From positions 1-23,092 of the forward strand of contig DASTBU010000006.1 of NCBI GenBank assembly GCA_035711845.1: DNA of 23,092 nucleotides, read 5' to 3'. The notes under the pieces are model-generated. The model worked only from the letters and a program-made list of their open reading frames with translations, ran no database searches and was not told where the DNA came from. Below, piece after piece: positions 5,957-14,392 of this stretch (within the stretch, counting starts at the first letter, position 1; every line of letters starts with the position of its first letter). The position numbers were made by a program, and so were the translations under genes. The DNA is from DASTBU01 sp035711845. GTDB taxonomy: Bacteria > Acidobacteriota > Vicinamibacteria > Vicinamibacterales > 2-12-FULL-66-21.

Positions 5957-8090
5957 AACTCACGGGTCCCAGATCCTGCTGGTTGACGACAATTCCACCA
6001 ACCTCCAGGTCCTCTATCAGACGCTCGAGGGCCACGGCTACCGTCTGCTCGCCGCGCGGAGCGGCAAGGACGCCATCTCCATCGCGCAGCGCGCGGTCCC
6101 GGATCTGATCCTCCTCGACGTCATGATGCCGGAGATGGACGGCTTCGACACGTGCGGCCGGCTGAAGGCCGATCCCCGGACTCGCGACTGCGCCGTCATC
6201 TTTCTCTCGGCGTTGAGCGAGCCGGGCGAGAAAGTGCGCGGGCTCGAGCTCGGCGCTGTGGACTTCGTCAACAAGCCGTTCCAGGCCGAGGAAGTGCTCG
6301 CGAGGGTCAGGACGCACCTGACGATTCGCGATCTCCAGAAGCAGCTTCGACGGCGGAACGAGGAGCTCGAGCACGAGCTGGTCGTGGCCCAGGAGCTCCT
6401 GCGCGAGGCGAGAGATCGGAGCGACGGCGTCCTGCTGGGCGAGAGCGTCGTGGTCGCGCGTCTCCGGCAGGAAGTCGAGGAAGCCGCTGGCTCGGACGAG
6501 ACGTTGCTCATCAGCGGGCCGCCTGGCAGCGACCACGAAGCTGTCGCCCGCGCCGTTCATCATCAGTCGATCCGGGCGCCGCGGGCCATCATCTGTATCA
6601 GCTGCCTCTCCGTCAATGCCGGCTCCTCACCATCCCTGGACAGGACGGGGGAAGGCCCCGAGATCCTCGACAAGTTCCGTTTGGCCGATGGCGGCACCTT
6701 GTATCTGGAAGGCGTTCAGCACCTGCCACGGGACACGCAGCGGGCCCTGGCAGAACGGCTTCGTGCGCTGGATGCATCGCGCCGATCCGCCTCTGGCGCC
6801 GACCCCGACGTGCGCGTGATTGTGTCCACCACGAGGGATGTGGACGACGAGGTTGCGGCCGGCCGGCTGATACCGGACCTGCACCGCGCACTTCCGAGAA
6901 CGCTGGATCTCGCGCCGTTGCGCGTGCGGCTCGAGGATCTGCCGACGCTCGCTCCTCATATCCTCCGGAGGCAGGCCGAACTCGCGGGCCGAACGGTGCC
7001 CATCATCTCGGACGAATCGCTGAAGCGGTTGAAGAGCTACAGGTGGCCCGGCAACATTCGCGAGCTGCGGAACGTGCTGGGGTCCGCACTGGCCGCCAGT
7101 CAGGGTCCTGTGCTGGAGATCGGCGATCACCTGTTGGACAACGGCGTGCGGGTCGGAAGCTACAGCCTGATCGAGCCGATCGGATCCGGAGGGATGGGGG
7201 AGGTCTGGCTCGCCAGGCACCAGCTGCTCGCCCGGCCGGCGGCCGTCAAGATCGTCAGGGAGGCGTCGGTCGGATTCGCGGAAGATGCGCAGGCGCTCCG
7301 GCAGCGGTTCGCCCGCGAAGCGCAGGCGACGGCGCAGCTCCAGTCGCCGCACACCGTGCAGTTGTTCGACTTCGGCATGACCGAGACTGGCAGTTTCTAC
7401 TACGTGATGGAGCGGCTCCGCGGAATGGACCTCCAGCGGATGGTCGAGCGTCACGGTCCGCTGCCGCCCGAGCGGGTCGTGTTCCTGCTGAAGCAGGCGT
7501 GCCTGTCCTTATCGGAAGCCCACGCGCTCGGGCTGGTCCATCGCGACATCAAGCCGGCGAACCTCTTCGTCTGCCGGCTCGGACAGGAGTACGATTTTCT
7601 GAAGGTCCTGGATTTCGGGGTCGTGTCGCGGGAAGGACCGGTGTCGATGGCGCCGCTCACGGCAGCCGGCCTGGTGCTCGGCACGCCGGCGTTTTTGGCC
7701 CCCGAGCTGGTGTCGGGTCAGGGGCCGTTCGATCGCCGGGCCGATATCTACGGTCTCGGCTGCGTCACCTATTGGCTGCTCACGGGCCGGCCGCCTTTCG
7801 AGGGGAGCGACGCCATGTCGCTCTTGAAGCATCACTCGGACACGATACCGGCGCCGCCGTCCACGATCGCGAAGAAAGCCATCGCAGATGACCTGGATGC
7901 GCTCGTCCTCGAGTGCCTTTCGAAGGATCCCTCGCTCCGGCCGGGGAGTGCCGACGACCTGTGGATGCGTCTCGATGAGCTGTCCATCGCCCACGCCTGG
8001 GACCAGCCGCGTGCCCGTGCCTGGTGGCAGCAGTCCGAGCCCGAGGTCGTTGGTGAAGCCAGAGAATCGAGCGATCGCTCGATCGGGTGA
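5943..8090 (+). CDS. Response regulator / degenerate sigma54-type AAA+ / Ser-Thr protein kinase fusion
   Basis: The GTG-started 715-aa protein combines three modules. Residues 11-125 are a receiver with Asp59 and Lys111 (NKPF). A coiled-coil linker (about 128-160) follows. Residues about 165-390 resemble the AAA+ core of NtrC-type activators: RLADGGTLYLEGVQHLP, PLRVRLEDLPTLA and YRWPGNIRELRNVL are recognisable. However, the Walker A lysine is missing (GPPGSDHE), Walker B is LYLEGV instead of LFLDEI, and the GAFTGA sigma54 loop is absent. Residues about 404-680 form a eukaryotic-like kinase that looks active: IGSGGMGEVW, Lys436, HRDIKPAN with Asp535, DFG at 557-559, and APEL. No DNA-binding helix is visible. 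Inference: the upstream hybrid kinase phosphorylates the receiver, and the pseudo-AAA module relays or scaffolds this to the kinase. The stop codon lies in a GATC hairpin array. Confidence 0.9.
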   Translation: MKPEKTHGSQILLVDDNSTNLQVLYQTLEGHGYRLLAARSGKDAISIAQRAVPDLILLDVMMPEMDGFDTCGRLKADPRTRDCAVIFLSALSEPGEKVRGLELGAVDFVNKPFQAEEVLARVRTHLTIRDLQKQLRRRNEELEHELVVAQELLREARDRSDGVLLGESVVVARLRQEVEEAAGSDETLLISGPPGSDHEAVARAVHHQSIRAPRAIICISCLSVNAGSSPSLDRTGEGPEILDKFRLADGGTLYLEGVQHLPRDTQRALAERLRALDASRRSASGADPDVRVIVSTTRDVDDEVAAGRLIPDLHRALPRTLDLAPLRVRLEDLPTLAPHILRRQAELAGRTVPIISDESLKRLKSYRWPGNIRELRNVLGSALAASQGPVLEIGDHLLDNGVRVGSYSLIEPIGSGGMGEVWLARHQLLARPAAVKIVREASVGFAEDAQALRQRFAREAQATAQLQSPHTVQLFDFGMTETGSFYYVMERLRGMDLQRMVERHGPLPPERVVFLLKQACLSLSEAHALGLVHRDIKPANLFVCRLGQEYDFLKVLDFGVVSREGPVSMAPLTAAGLVLGTPAFLAPELVSGQGPFDRRADIYGLGCVTYWLLTGRPPFEGSDAMSLLKHHSDTIPAPPSTIAKKAIADDLDALVLECLSKDPSLRPGSADDLWMRLDELSIAHAWDQPRARAWWQQSEPEVVGEARESSDRSIG
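8052..8066. repeat. 15-bp direct repeat, copy 2 (near the kinase-fusion stop)
   Basis: Exact second copy of GGTGAAGCCAGAGAA. It runs directly into the GATC octamer array. In this frame it encodes GEAREs-type residues, whereas the first copy encodes the initiator Met and KPEK, so shared protein sequence does not explain the identity. Confidence 0.5.
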
Positions 8091-8118
8091 TCGAGCGATC
8101 GGGGATCGGCCGATCGAG
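8066..8118. repeat. GATC-rich octamer array forming a hairpin; likely bidirectional terminator
   Basis: GATC occurs six times at 8073, 8081, 8089, 8097, 8104 and 8112, that is every 8 bp with one 7-bp step; units read CGATCGNN. Positions 8072-8084 (CGATCGCTCGATC) pair perfectly with 8089-8101 (GATCGAGCGATCG) around a GGGT loop, giving a 13-bp stem. A second palindrome, GATCGGCCGATC, is at 8104-8115. The kinase-fusion stop TGA (8088-8090) lies within the hairpin, and the convergent beta-propeller gene stops at 8126. The position suits a two-way terminator, although there is no T-tract. Confidence 0.7.
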
Positions 8119-8125
8119 TCGTTCG

Positions 8126-11122
8126 CTACTTCACAATCATCGTGGCAGTCGCCGAGCGGACGACGTTCCCATGCGTGCCGGTGAAGGTCAGTGTGTAGCT
8201 CCCTTTCGGGACGCCAGGCGGGAGGGTCACGGTGACCTTCGCTCTGGCCGTCGAGCCCGACACAGTGACAGCGGCGGGCGACACCGCGCACTTCGTATTC
8301 GGCGGCCCGCCGGCACACGCGAGCGCAACCGCACCGCTGAACCCGCTGACCGGCGTCACATCGAGGCGGTAGGCCGCTTTCTTTCCAGCGACCGACTGCG
8401 ATGATGGGGATGCGGACAGACCGAAGTCCACGACCTTCACCACGACGGGGTCAGACGTGCTCGGGTTGAAATCCGAGTTGCCGTTGTAGCTGGCCGTGAT
8501 CGGTCGATCGCCCAGGCTGGAGAAGATCAGGACGCAGGAGTTCGCCTGGGTGCCGGAATGGCAGCTCTCCCCCGTGCTGGCCTGGACCGTGACCTGTCCG
8601 AACGGTGTCAGCGTCCCATTCGGTTCTGACGCGACCGCGTACGAGACGACTACCGGCTGCCCCACGAACACCTGAGCGGGCACGGAAGTGATCGTCGTCG
8701 ACGTATCCGTGGACTCGCCCCCACCCTGGAGCTGCACGGTGTCGGTCGCGCCGCCCGTGCCGCCGCTGTCGCTCGTGAACGTCAGCGTGCCGCCGTGATA
8801 GCCGACCGAGAGCGGCGCGAACGTCACGCTTTCGGAGCAGCTCGCTCCCGGCGCGATCGGTGACGCGAACACGCAGTTCTGCGTCGAGCTGAAGTCGTCC
8901 GTAACGCTGACGCCGCTGACCTGCAGCGGGGCGGATCCAACGTTGGTGACCGTCACCGTCTGCGGACCACTCGCCGAGCCGATCGGCAGCGTCTCGAACG
9001 TCAGGCTCGAAGCAGAAACGGACGCCCGCGGAGTGGCGGCGGAGCCCGTGAACACATACGCAGCCCCCTGGTCCGTGCTGGCATCGATCGTCGTGCGCGG
9101 GGCCCCGACGACCGCAACGGCGCCGTCGCCGCTCAGGCTCGTCGAGTTGCCGAACCAGTTCGCGCCCATCCCGTCGGACCCGCTGACGCTGTGGTCTTCG
9201 CTCGCCGTCGCCCAGCCGCCGACTGGCTTCGCGAAGAAGTACGCCGCGCCCGGACTGAAGCCCTGACGGGTTCCTGCAACGATGGTGTTTCCATCGAGAC
9301 TGATGTCGACGGAGATGCCGAAGGCGTCGCTCCCGTTGCCGTCGCTGTTGGTCAGCTTGGCGGTTTCCGTGAGGAACAAGGCGCTGCTTTCCCAGCCTGT
9401 CGTCGGCTTCACGAATACGTACGCCGCGGCGCTGCCTGGCGCACCGACGACGATCGTGCTGCCGTCAGCATCCGTACCGAGAGACACGCCAAACGCCGCG
9501 TGGCTGATCACATCGGAGGAGGCAAGCTTGGCAACAGTAGAGTAAGCCGCGTCGTTTTCCTGCCGGGCCAGCACGTACGCGGTGCCCGTGAAGTCGGGCC
9601 AGCCGCCCCACCGACTCTCCCGTTCTGCTCCCACCACCAGGATCGCGGCGTCTTCGCTCAGGGCCACGGAGCTGCCATAGTACGAGCCCTCGGTTCCGGT
9701 CACCATCTGAGCTTCGGTCGCATTGGCCCAACCGGTCACAGGCCGGCGAAAGACGTACGCCGCGCCATATGACTCGAGGTCGATGCGACGATCGGGCGCC
9801 CCCACGGCGATCGTCCCGCCATCGCCGCTCGTTGCGACCGAGGTGCCAAAGGAACCCCAGTCCTGCACGTTGCTGACGGGCGCCGCTGTGAGCTTCGCGG
9901 TTTCCGTCTGAATGGGCGCCGTGTCCCAGCCGTTCGCCGGTCTCACGAAGACGTAGGCCGCACCCGGTATTGGGGCATAGATATCTGCCGCTCCAGCCAC
10001 GATGGTTTCACCGTCGCCACTGATGGCCACTGATTTGCCCAGTCTTGGACCGCCGGCGGCGCCATCGGAGGCCAGCAGTTTCGTCTTGAAGCGGATGGGA
10101 AAGACGCTGTTCCAGCCTCCCTCGAAATCGCTTGGCTTCTCGAACACGTAGGCGGCCCCCGTCAGAACGCTGTTCGTGTACTTGAAGAGAGCGCCCACGA
10201 CAACCGTGCTTGCGTCGGCGCTGATGGTCACGGAGTAGCCGAAAAAGTCCCCCGGTGCGCCGTCGTCGCAGACGCCGGCGGGATCGCAGGGAATGCGTGT
10301 CGTCAGCGTGGCGGCCTGCACGTATGGGTCGATTGTGACCGGGTATCGCGCGCCCGTATCGTCCACGCGCACGTGCAGCTGATTGCCAGTGACTTCGAGC
10401 CAGGCGCGCAGCTCGCGGCCGCTGGCGTCGAACGCCGTGAGGCCGCCGTAGTGGAGCGCCGCGGATCCACCCTTGCGGAGTGTCAGGCTGCGGCCGCCGG
10501 GATCAACCGACGCGGTCAGATTGCCTGAGAGCGCAAACGCCAGGGTCAGCGGCTTGCCGGCGGGTTTCCCGGGTGCTCGCGCGAGCGTGAACCCCTGCTC
10601 GAGGCCAAGCGGCCCGTTCACGTACCATTCCGTCAGCACACCGCGGCGGTACTCCACGCGATTGTGCGTTCCGCGGGGGTCGGCCGCCTTCGTCGTGTGC
10701 ATCGTGTCGGGGTATCCGTAGCTGCGCAGGCTCATGGCCCAGAGATTGGCCGCCTGGCGGAACGTCACTCCCTCGAGAGTGAACTCGGCGGAGACCGCGC
10801 GGCGAGGGTTGCGCAGACGAAGACCGCGCTGACCGGCGACAGCGTGGTAGGTTCGATCGTCCTCTCCAATCACCGCCGAGATTTGCGCTCGTGCCGCCGG
10901 GGCCAGCGCGTCGATACCGGCCTTCCGCGAAGAATCGATCTGCTGCCGGGAGGGCACGGGTGTTCGTGGATGCGAAGACGACTTCCTCGCATTCACCTGG
11001 GGACCGCGCTGCGCGAGGCCCACGGTGGTCAGCGACACGACAACGAACGCGGTCAGCCAGACCGGGCGACGAGCGACCTGTTTCAGCCTGAAACAGGACG
11101 AGAGCCTGCGAGCAACAGTCAT
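8126..11122 (-). CDS. Secreted FG-GAP beta-propeller protein with choice-of-anchor and Ig-like domains
   Basis: The 998-aa protein starts with an Arg-rich n-region and hydrophobic core (WLTAFVVVSLTTVGLA, 22-37), a signal peptide probably cleaved near LAQ. Residues about 65-275 form the domain often found before FG-GAP repeats in Acidobacteria. Seven repeats of the type FGxSVxxSxDGxTIVVGAP...GAAYVF...GW begin near 293, 361, 424, 481, 543, 600 and 656, which suits a seven-bladed propeller like the integrin alpha head. A choice-of-anchor D/ASPM-type beta-sandwich (about 700-800) and two Ig-like regions (about 803-895 and 899-998) follow. No sorting signal or transmembrane anchor is visible at the C-terminus. 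The ATG has a strong AAGGAGG site 9 bases upstream. It lies 86 bp after the kinase gene on the same strand. Likely role: extracellular or outer-surface binding or adhesion; the ligand is unknown. Confidence 0.88.
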   Translation of the reverse strand: MTVARRLSSCFRLKQVARRPVWLTAFVVVSLTTVGLAQRGPQVNARKSSSHPRTPVPSRQQIDSSRKAGIDALAPAARAQISAVIGEDDRTYHAVAGQRGLRLRNPRRAVSAEFTLEGVTFRQAANLWAMSLRSYGYPDTMHTTKAADPRGTHNRVEYRRGVLTEWYVNGPLGLEQGFTLARAPGKPAGKPLTLAFALSGNLTASVDPGGRSLTLRKGGSAALHYGGLTAFDASGRELRAWLEVTGNQLHVRVDDTGARYPVTIDPYVQAATLTTRIPCDPAGVCDDGAPGDFFGYSVTISADASTVVVGALFKYTNSVLTGAAYVFEKPSDFEGGWNSVFPIRFKTKLLASDGAAGGPRLGKSVAISGDGETIVAGAADIYAPIPGAAYVFVRPANGWDTAPIQTETAKLTAAPVSNVQDWGSFGTSVATSGDGGTIAVGAPDRRIDLESYGAAYVFRRPVTGWANATEAQMVTGTEGSYYGSSVALSEDAAILVVGAERESRWGGWPDFTGTAYVLARQENDAAYSTVAKLASSDVISHAAFGVSLGTDADGSTIVVGAPGSAAAYVFVKPTTGWESSALFLTETAKLTNSDGNGSDAFGISVDISLDGNTIVAGTRQGFSPGAAYFFAKPVGGWATASEDHSVSGSDGMGANWFGNSTSLSGDGAVAVVGAPRTTIDASTDQGAAYVFTGSAATPRASVSASSLTFETLPIGSASGPQTVTVTNVGSAPLQVSGVSVTDDFSSTQNCVFASPIAPGASCSESVTFAPLSVGYHGGTLTFTSDSGGTGGATDTVQLQGGGESTDTSTTITSVPAQVFVGQPVVVSYAVASEPNGTLTPFGQVTVQASTGESCHSGTQANSCVLIFSSLGDRPITASYNGNSDFNPSTSDPVVVKVVDFGLSASPSSQSVAGKKAAYRLDVTPVSGFSGAVALACAGGPPNTKCAVSPAAVTVSGSTARAKVTVTLPPGVPKGSYTLTFTGTHGNVVRSATATMIVK

Positions 11123-11144
11123 GATGCAGATGCCTCCTTACAAA

Positions 11145-11170
11145 TCCGACTTCCCATCCTGGAAATCGGA
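11145..11170 (-). terminator. Intergenic hairpin between kinase and beta-propeller genes
   Basis: Arms 11145-11154 and 11161-11170 form a 10-bp stem with one non-Watson-Crick position (a G-U pair in the minus-strand RNA) and a 6-nt loop. In the transcript it is followed by UUUG and then, within a few bases, the AAGGAGG ribosome-binding site of the propeller gene. It may be a partial terminator that lowers read-through, or an mRNA-stabilising or processing structure; the U-run is too short for a confident terminator call. Confidence 0.5.
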
Positions 11171-11208
11171 ACCGGAGGCAGGAAGGCGACACGCGAGGGA
11201 GTGGGGCG

Positions 11209-13815
11209 TCAGGATCCGAGGAGCGACCGGTACGCCGCCGCGCGATCCTGCTTGCCCCACGCGGCGTAGAGCTGGACGAGGCGGCTGATGGTGATCTTCA
11301 GGTCGGCACTTCGGGGCGCGGGCATCGCTTCCAGATCGCGGCGTGCTTCGAGCAACATCGCTTCGGCCTCGTCATAGCGCGCGAGTGCCACGAGCGTCGC
11401 GCCGAGCAGGCTCTTCGTGGCGCCGACGCTCCAGTCGTCTTCGAGGAACGTCCGGCGGCGCACGGGCACGAGGTCCGGAGCGAGCGTGCGGACCTGCAGA
11501 CCTTCCCGAAGCAGCGGCTCGGCGACGGCGGGTTGTCCGCGCGCGAGGTGCACAGCCCCTAGATTGATTGTGTAGATGGCCACGAGTTGATGCTCGCGGC
11601 CCAGCGCCTCGTGCGCGATGTCCAGTGCGTCCTGCAGCGCCGACGCCGCTTCGTCGTACCGGCCCTGTGCGACCAGGACTCGCGAGAGGCTGTTGAGCGT
11701 CGCCGCCACGATGGGATGCCGTTCATCCAGTGCCTTCAGCTGCATCGCCAGAACGTGGCGGAGCTGCGATTCGGCGACACGATACTCGCCTCGGGACGCC
11801 GCGATCAGCGCGAGGTCGTGCATGGTCGTGGCCGTATTCGGATGGTCCTCGCCGCGCGTCTTGCGGTTCAAATCGAGACACTGCCGGAGGAGCGTCTCGG
11901 CTCCGGAGAGATCCCCATTCAGCCTCAGGACCGACGCAAGATCGCTCAGGCTGACCGCCGTTTCCCGATGATTTTCGCCCAGCACCTTCCGCCTGATTGC
12001 CAGCGCTTCCCGGTGAAGCGGCTCGGCGCGCCCGTTGAATCCGGCATCCTGATAGACCCGTCCGAGCTCGACCAGCGTCACGGCGACGTCCTCGTGGCCG
12101 GCGCCCAGCAGCTTCCGCCGCATACCGAGCGCCTCCTCGAGCGTCCGCCCTGCAGAGGCGTAGTCCCCCTTGTCTGCCAACACGACCCCGAGGTAGTCGA
12201 GCGTCTGGGCCACGGTGACGTGTTCGGGTCCGAAGGCCCGCTGCCCGCTCACGAGCGCCTGCTCCAGCAACCGCTGGGATTTGTCGTATACGGCCAGCCG
12301 ACGATAGACCCTCCCCAGCATCGTCAGCATTTCCGCCTGCAACTCCGGCTCCTCGGCAAGGCCTGTCTGCACTTGTTCCGCGCCCCTGTCGAGAAGCCCG
12401 CGGACGGTGGGGTCCCCCGCTGTCGTGCGAATTTGAAACGGGTCGGCGCTCGTCAGCAGTCCCATCAGTAGATCTCTCACCTTGACCGCCTTCGCCGCCT
12501 CCCGCTGCGCGTGGTCGCGCTCGGTCGAGAGCCGGCTGGTATGGACGGCGATCATTCCGGCAACCAGCAGGACGACCGCGGCAGCCGTGGCGACCCCGCC
12601 CACATGGCGGCGCACGAACCTGGCAGTCCGGTACCGAACCGTGTCGGGTCGCGCGCTGATCGGCTCGTGGCGCAGATAGCGCCGAAGATCATCGGCCAGC
12701 GCGGTGACGGATCCGTAGCGCTCCGACGCGTTTTTTTTCAGCGTCTTCGCGATGATGGTGTCGAGATCCCCACGAAGCGTCCGCCGCAGCCTGGCGGGGG
12801 TCGATCCGCACTGCGTGGCGTGAGCCAGCGCTTCCTGCGGTTCTGTCTGGTTCACCACCGCGTCGGACACGCGCGGCGGTTCCGTTTCGACGATGGCGCG
12901 GACGAGCGTGGCGGGCGATCGGACGGCGCGCCCGGCCGGGTGCTGACCGCTCAGCAGCAGATAGAGAAGGACGCCGAGCGCATAGATATCGGTCGCCGTG
13001 CTGACCTCGCCGCCGGCCAGCTGCTCGGGTGCGGCGTACTCCGGTGTCAGCCCGGACCCGATCTCGCGCGTGAACGAGCTCGTCTCGCCAGACTGCGCGG
13101 TGCCCCACTCGCCTTCGATCAGCTTGGCAATTCCGAAGTCGAGCAGCTTGACCTGACCGTCGACGCTGACGAGCACGTTGGCAGGCTTGATGTCCCGATG
13201 AACGATCAGGTTCGCATGCGCGTGGGCGACAGCGTCGAGGACCTCGAGAAAGAGGCCGATGCGGGCCTCGATCCCGAGCCCGCGCTCGTCGCAGTAGCGG
13301 TCGATGCTCAGGCCGTCCACGTATTCGAGCACCAGATATGGCTGGCCCGATGGCGAGACGCCGGCATCGATGAGGTGCGCGATGCGGGGATGTCTCAGGC
13401 GCGCGAGGATGGTGCCTTCCCGCCTGAATCGCTCTTCGCCGGCGCGGCCGACCAGCGCGAGGTTCAGCAGTTTGACGGCCGCGCGTCCCTCGAAGCGCCC
13501 GTCGCTCCGTTCGGCGAGCCAGACGTGGCCGGTTCCCCCCTGCCCGATGAACGCAACCAGCCGATAGGCGCCGAGGACCTGTCCGGCCAGCGACTGATTG
13601 AGCGCCGTACGCTGGTCGAGGATGTCTCGTTCCAGAAAATGCGACTCGTGCACGACGGCCTGCTCGGCCAGCATCGCCTGCAGATCGGCGACGAGCGCCG
13701 GGTCGTGCGCGCCGATGGATGCGATCCAGGCGGCCCGTTCGGGGGGCGGAATCTCGAGCGCTTCGTCCAGGTAGGGGCTGAGGATGCGCCAGCGCTCAGG
13801 GCTGATGGGCGGCAT
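11209..13815 (-). CDS. Membrane Ser/Thr protein kinase with extracytoplasmic TPR repeats
   Basis: The protein is 868 aa from the ATG at 13815. A helical N-terminal segment (about 1-75) precedes a Pkn-type kinase domain (about 85-350) with the glycine loop IGQGGTGHVW, Lys115 (AAVKLL), HRDIKPAN with Asp208, DFGIAK with Asp226, and TPEYAAPEQ. One transmembrane helix (about 403-423, VATAAAVVLLVAGMIAV) follows, then a long array of TPRs of the kinesin-light-chain type (repeated A...L..ALa....G..H...A.tl..La.v...G.Y..AE.L). All catalytic residues are present, so activity is expected. The start overlaps the end of the sigma-factor gene by 20 bp, which signals coupling; such ECF-kinase pairs are common in Acidobacteria and Planctomycetes. 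Inference: the TPR part, outside the membrane, senses a partner, and the kinase phosphorylates the sigma factor. Confidence 0.93.
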   Translation of the reverse strand: MPPISPERWRILSPYLDEALEIPPPERAAWIASIGAHDPALVADLQAMLAEQAVVHESHFLERDILDQRTALNQSLAGQVLGAYRLVAFIGQGGTGHVWLAERSDGRFEGRAAVKLLNLALVGRAGEERFRREGTILARLRHPRIAHLIDAGVSPSGQPYLVLEYVDGLSIDRYCDERGLGIEARIGLFLEVLDAVAHAHANLIVHRDIKPANVLVSVDGQVKLLDFGIAKLIEGEWGTAQSGETSSFTREIGSGLTPEYAAPEQLAGGEVSTATDIYALGVLLYLLLSGQHPAGRAVRSPATLVRAIVETEPPRVSDAVVNQTEPQEALAHATQCGSTPARLRRTLRGDLDTIIAKTLKKNASERYGSVTALADDLRRYLRHEPISARPDTVRYRTARFVRRHVGGVATAAAVVLLVAGMIAVHTSRLSTERDHAQREAAKAVKVRDLLMGLLTSADPFQIRTTAGDPTVRGLLDRGAEQVQTGLAEEPELQAEMLTMLGRVYRRLAVYDKSQRLLEQALVSGQRAFGPEHVTVAQTLDYLGVVLADKGDYASAGRTLEEALGMRRKLLGAGHEDVAVTLVELGRVYQDAGFNGRAEPLHREALAIRRKVLGENHRETAVSLSDLASVLRLNGDLSGAETLLRQCLDLNRKTRGEDHPNTATTMHDLALIAASRGEYRVAESQLRHVLAMQLKALDERHPIVAATLNSLSRVLVAQGRYDEAASALQDALDIAHEALGREHQLVAIYTINLGAVHLARGQPAVAEPLLREGLQVRTLAPDLVPVRRRTFLEDDWSVGATKSLLGATLVALARYDEAEAMLLEARRDLEAMPAPRSADLKITISRLVQLYAAWGKQDRAAAYRSLLGS

Positions 13816-14392
13816 ACGCGCTCGCGGCGGTCGAAGGCGCGACGCTGTGCAGCGCATGATGCAGATACAAGCGGCCCTTCTCCCAGTTGCGCTGAATGGT
13901 TCGTTCCGACACGCCTCGCATCGCGGCGATCTCGCCGAACGAGAACCCGCAGAAGAACTTCAGGTCGATGACCTCGGCCAGGTCCGGATCGACGGCGGTC
14001 AGCTCGTCCATCGCATCGCCGATGCGCATCAGGGCCTGCGGGTTGCTCAGACAATCCATGTGGTCCGGGCCGAGTGACGTGATGTGGAACAGCCCGCCCC
14101 GCTTCTCCGACCGCCGCCGCCGCACCTCGTCGATGATCAACCCGCGCATGACGCGCGCCGCGTAGCCCAGAAACCGTGCGTTGTCGGCGAACACCGTTCC
14201 TTCCGTGCGCGAGATCGAAAGATAGGCTTCGTGGAGCAGGGTCGTCGCGCCGAGCCCCCCGCCGGATCCGTGTCGGCCCAATTCCCGCCGGGCCAGACGA
14301 TGCAGCTCCGCATACAGGCTGCCGAACAGTTCGTCGGCGACCACACGTCCAGCTCCCCCGGTCGCGTTCAGTTTCTCGGACACGGCAATCAT
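13796..14392 (-). CDS. ECF sigma factor of the kinase-associated (ECF43-like) type
   Basis: The 198-aa product has sigma region 2 (LFGSLYAELHRLARREL...TTLLHEAYLSI...FLGYAARVMRGLIIDEVRRR) and region 4 (VIDLKFFCGFSFGEIAAMRGVSERTIQRNWEKGRLYLHH). This matches the ECF_sigma/TIGR02999-like family that typically neighbours Ser/Thr kinases. In the ECF43 group, a Vibrio member is known to be activated by phosphorylation by its partner kinase rather than by an anti-sigma factor. No anti-sigma gene is present here and the partner kinase overlaps by 20 bp, so the same mechanism is a fair inference. The ATG at 14392 has AGGTAAGG nearby; a GTG nine bases downstream is an alternative start. Targets are unknown but may include this operon. 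Confidence 0.92.
   Translation of the reverse strand: MIAVSEKLNATGGAGRVVADELFGSLYAELHRLARRELGRHGSGGGLGATTLLHEAYLSISRTEGTVFADNARFLGYAARVMRGLIIDEVRRRRSEKRGGLFHITSLGPDHMDCLSNPQALMRIGDAMDELTAVDPDLAEVIDLKFFCGFSFGEIAAMRGVSERTIQRNWEKGRLYLHHALHSVAPSTAASAYAAHQP

Noticed and set aside
6152..7891. 579-codon plus-strand frame overlapping the kinase fusion
   Set aside because: Arg/Ala/Gly-rich out-of-frame translation without recognisable domains.
12511..13971. 486-codon plus-strand open frame
   Set aside because: Antisense shadow of the membrane kinase, whose catalytic motifs are clear on the other strand.
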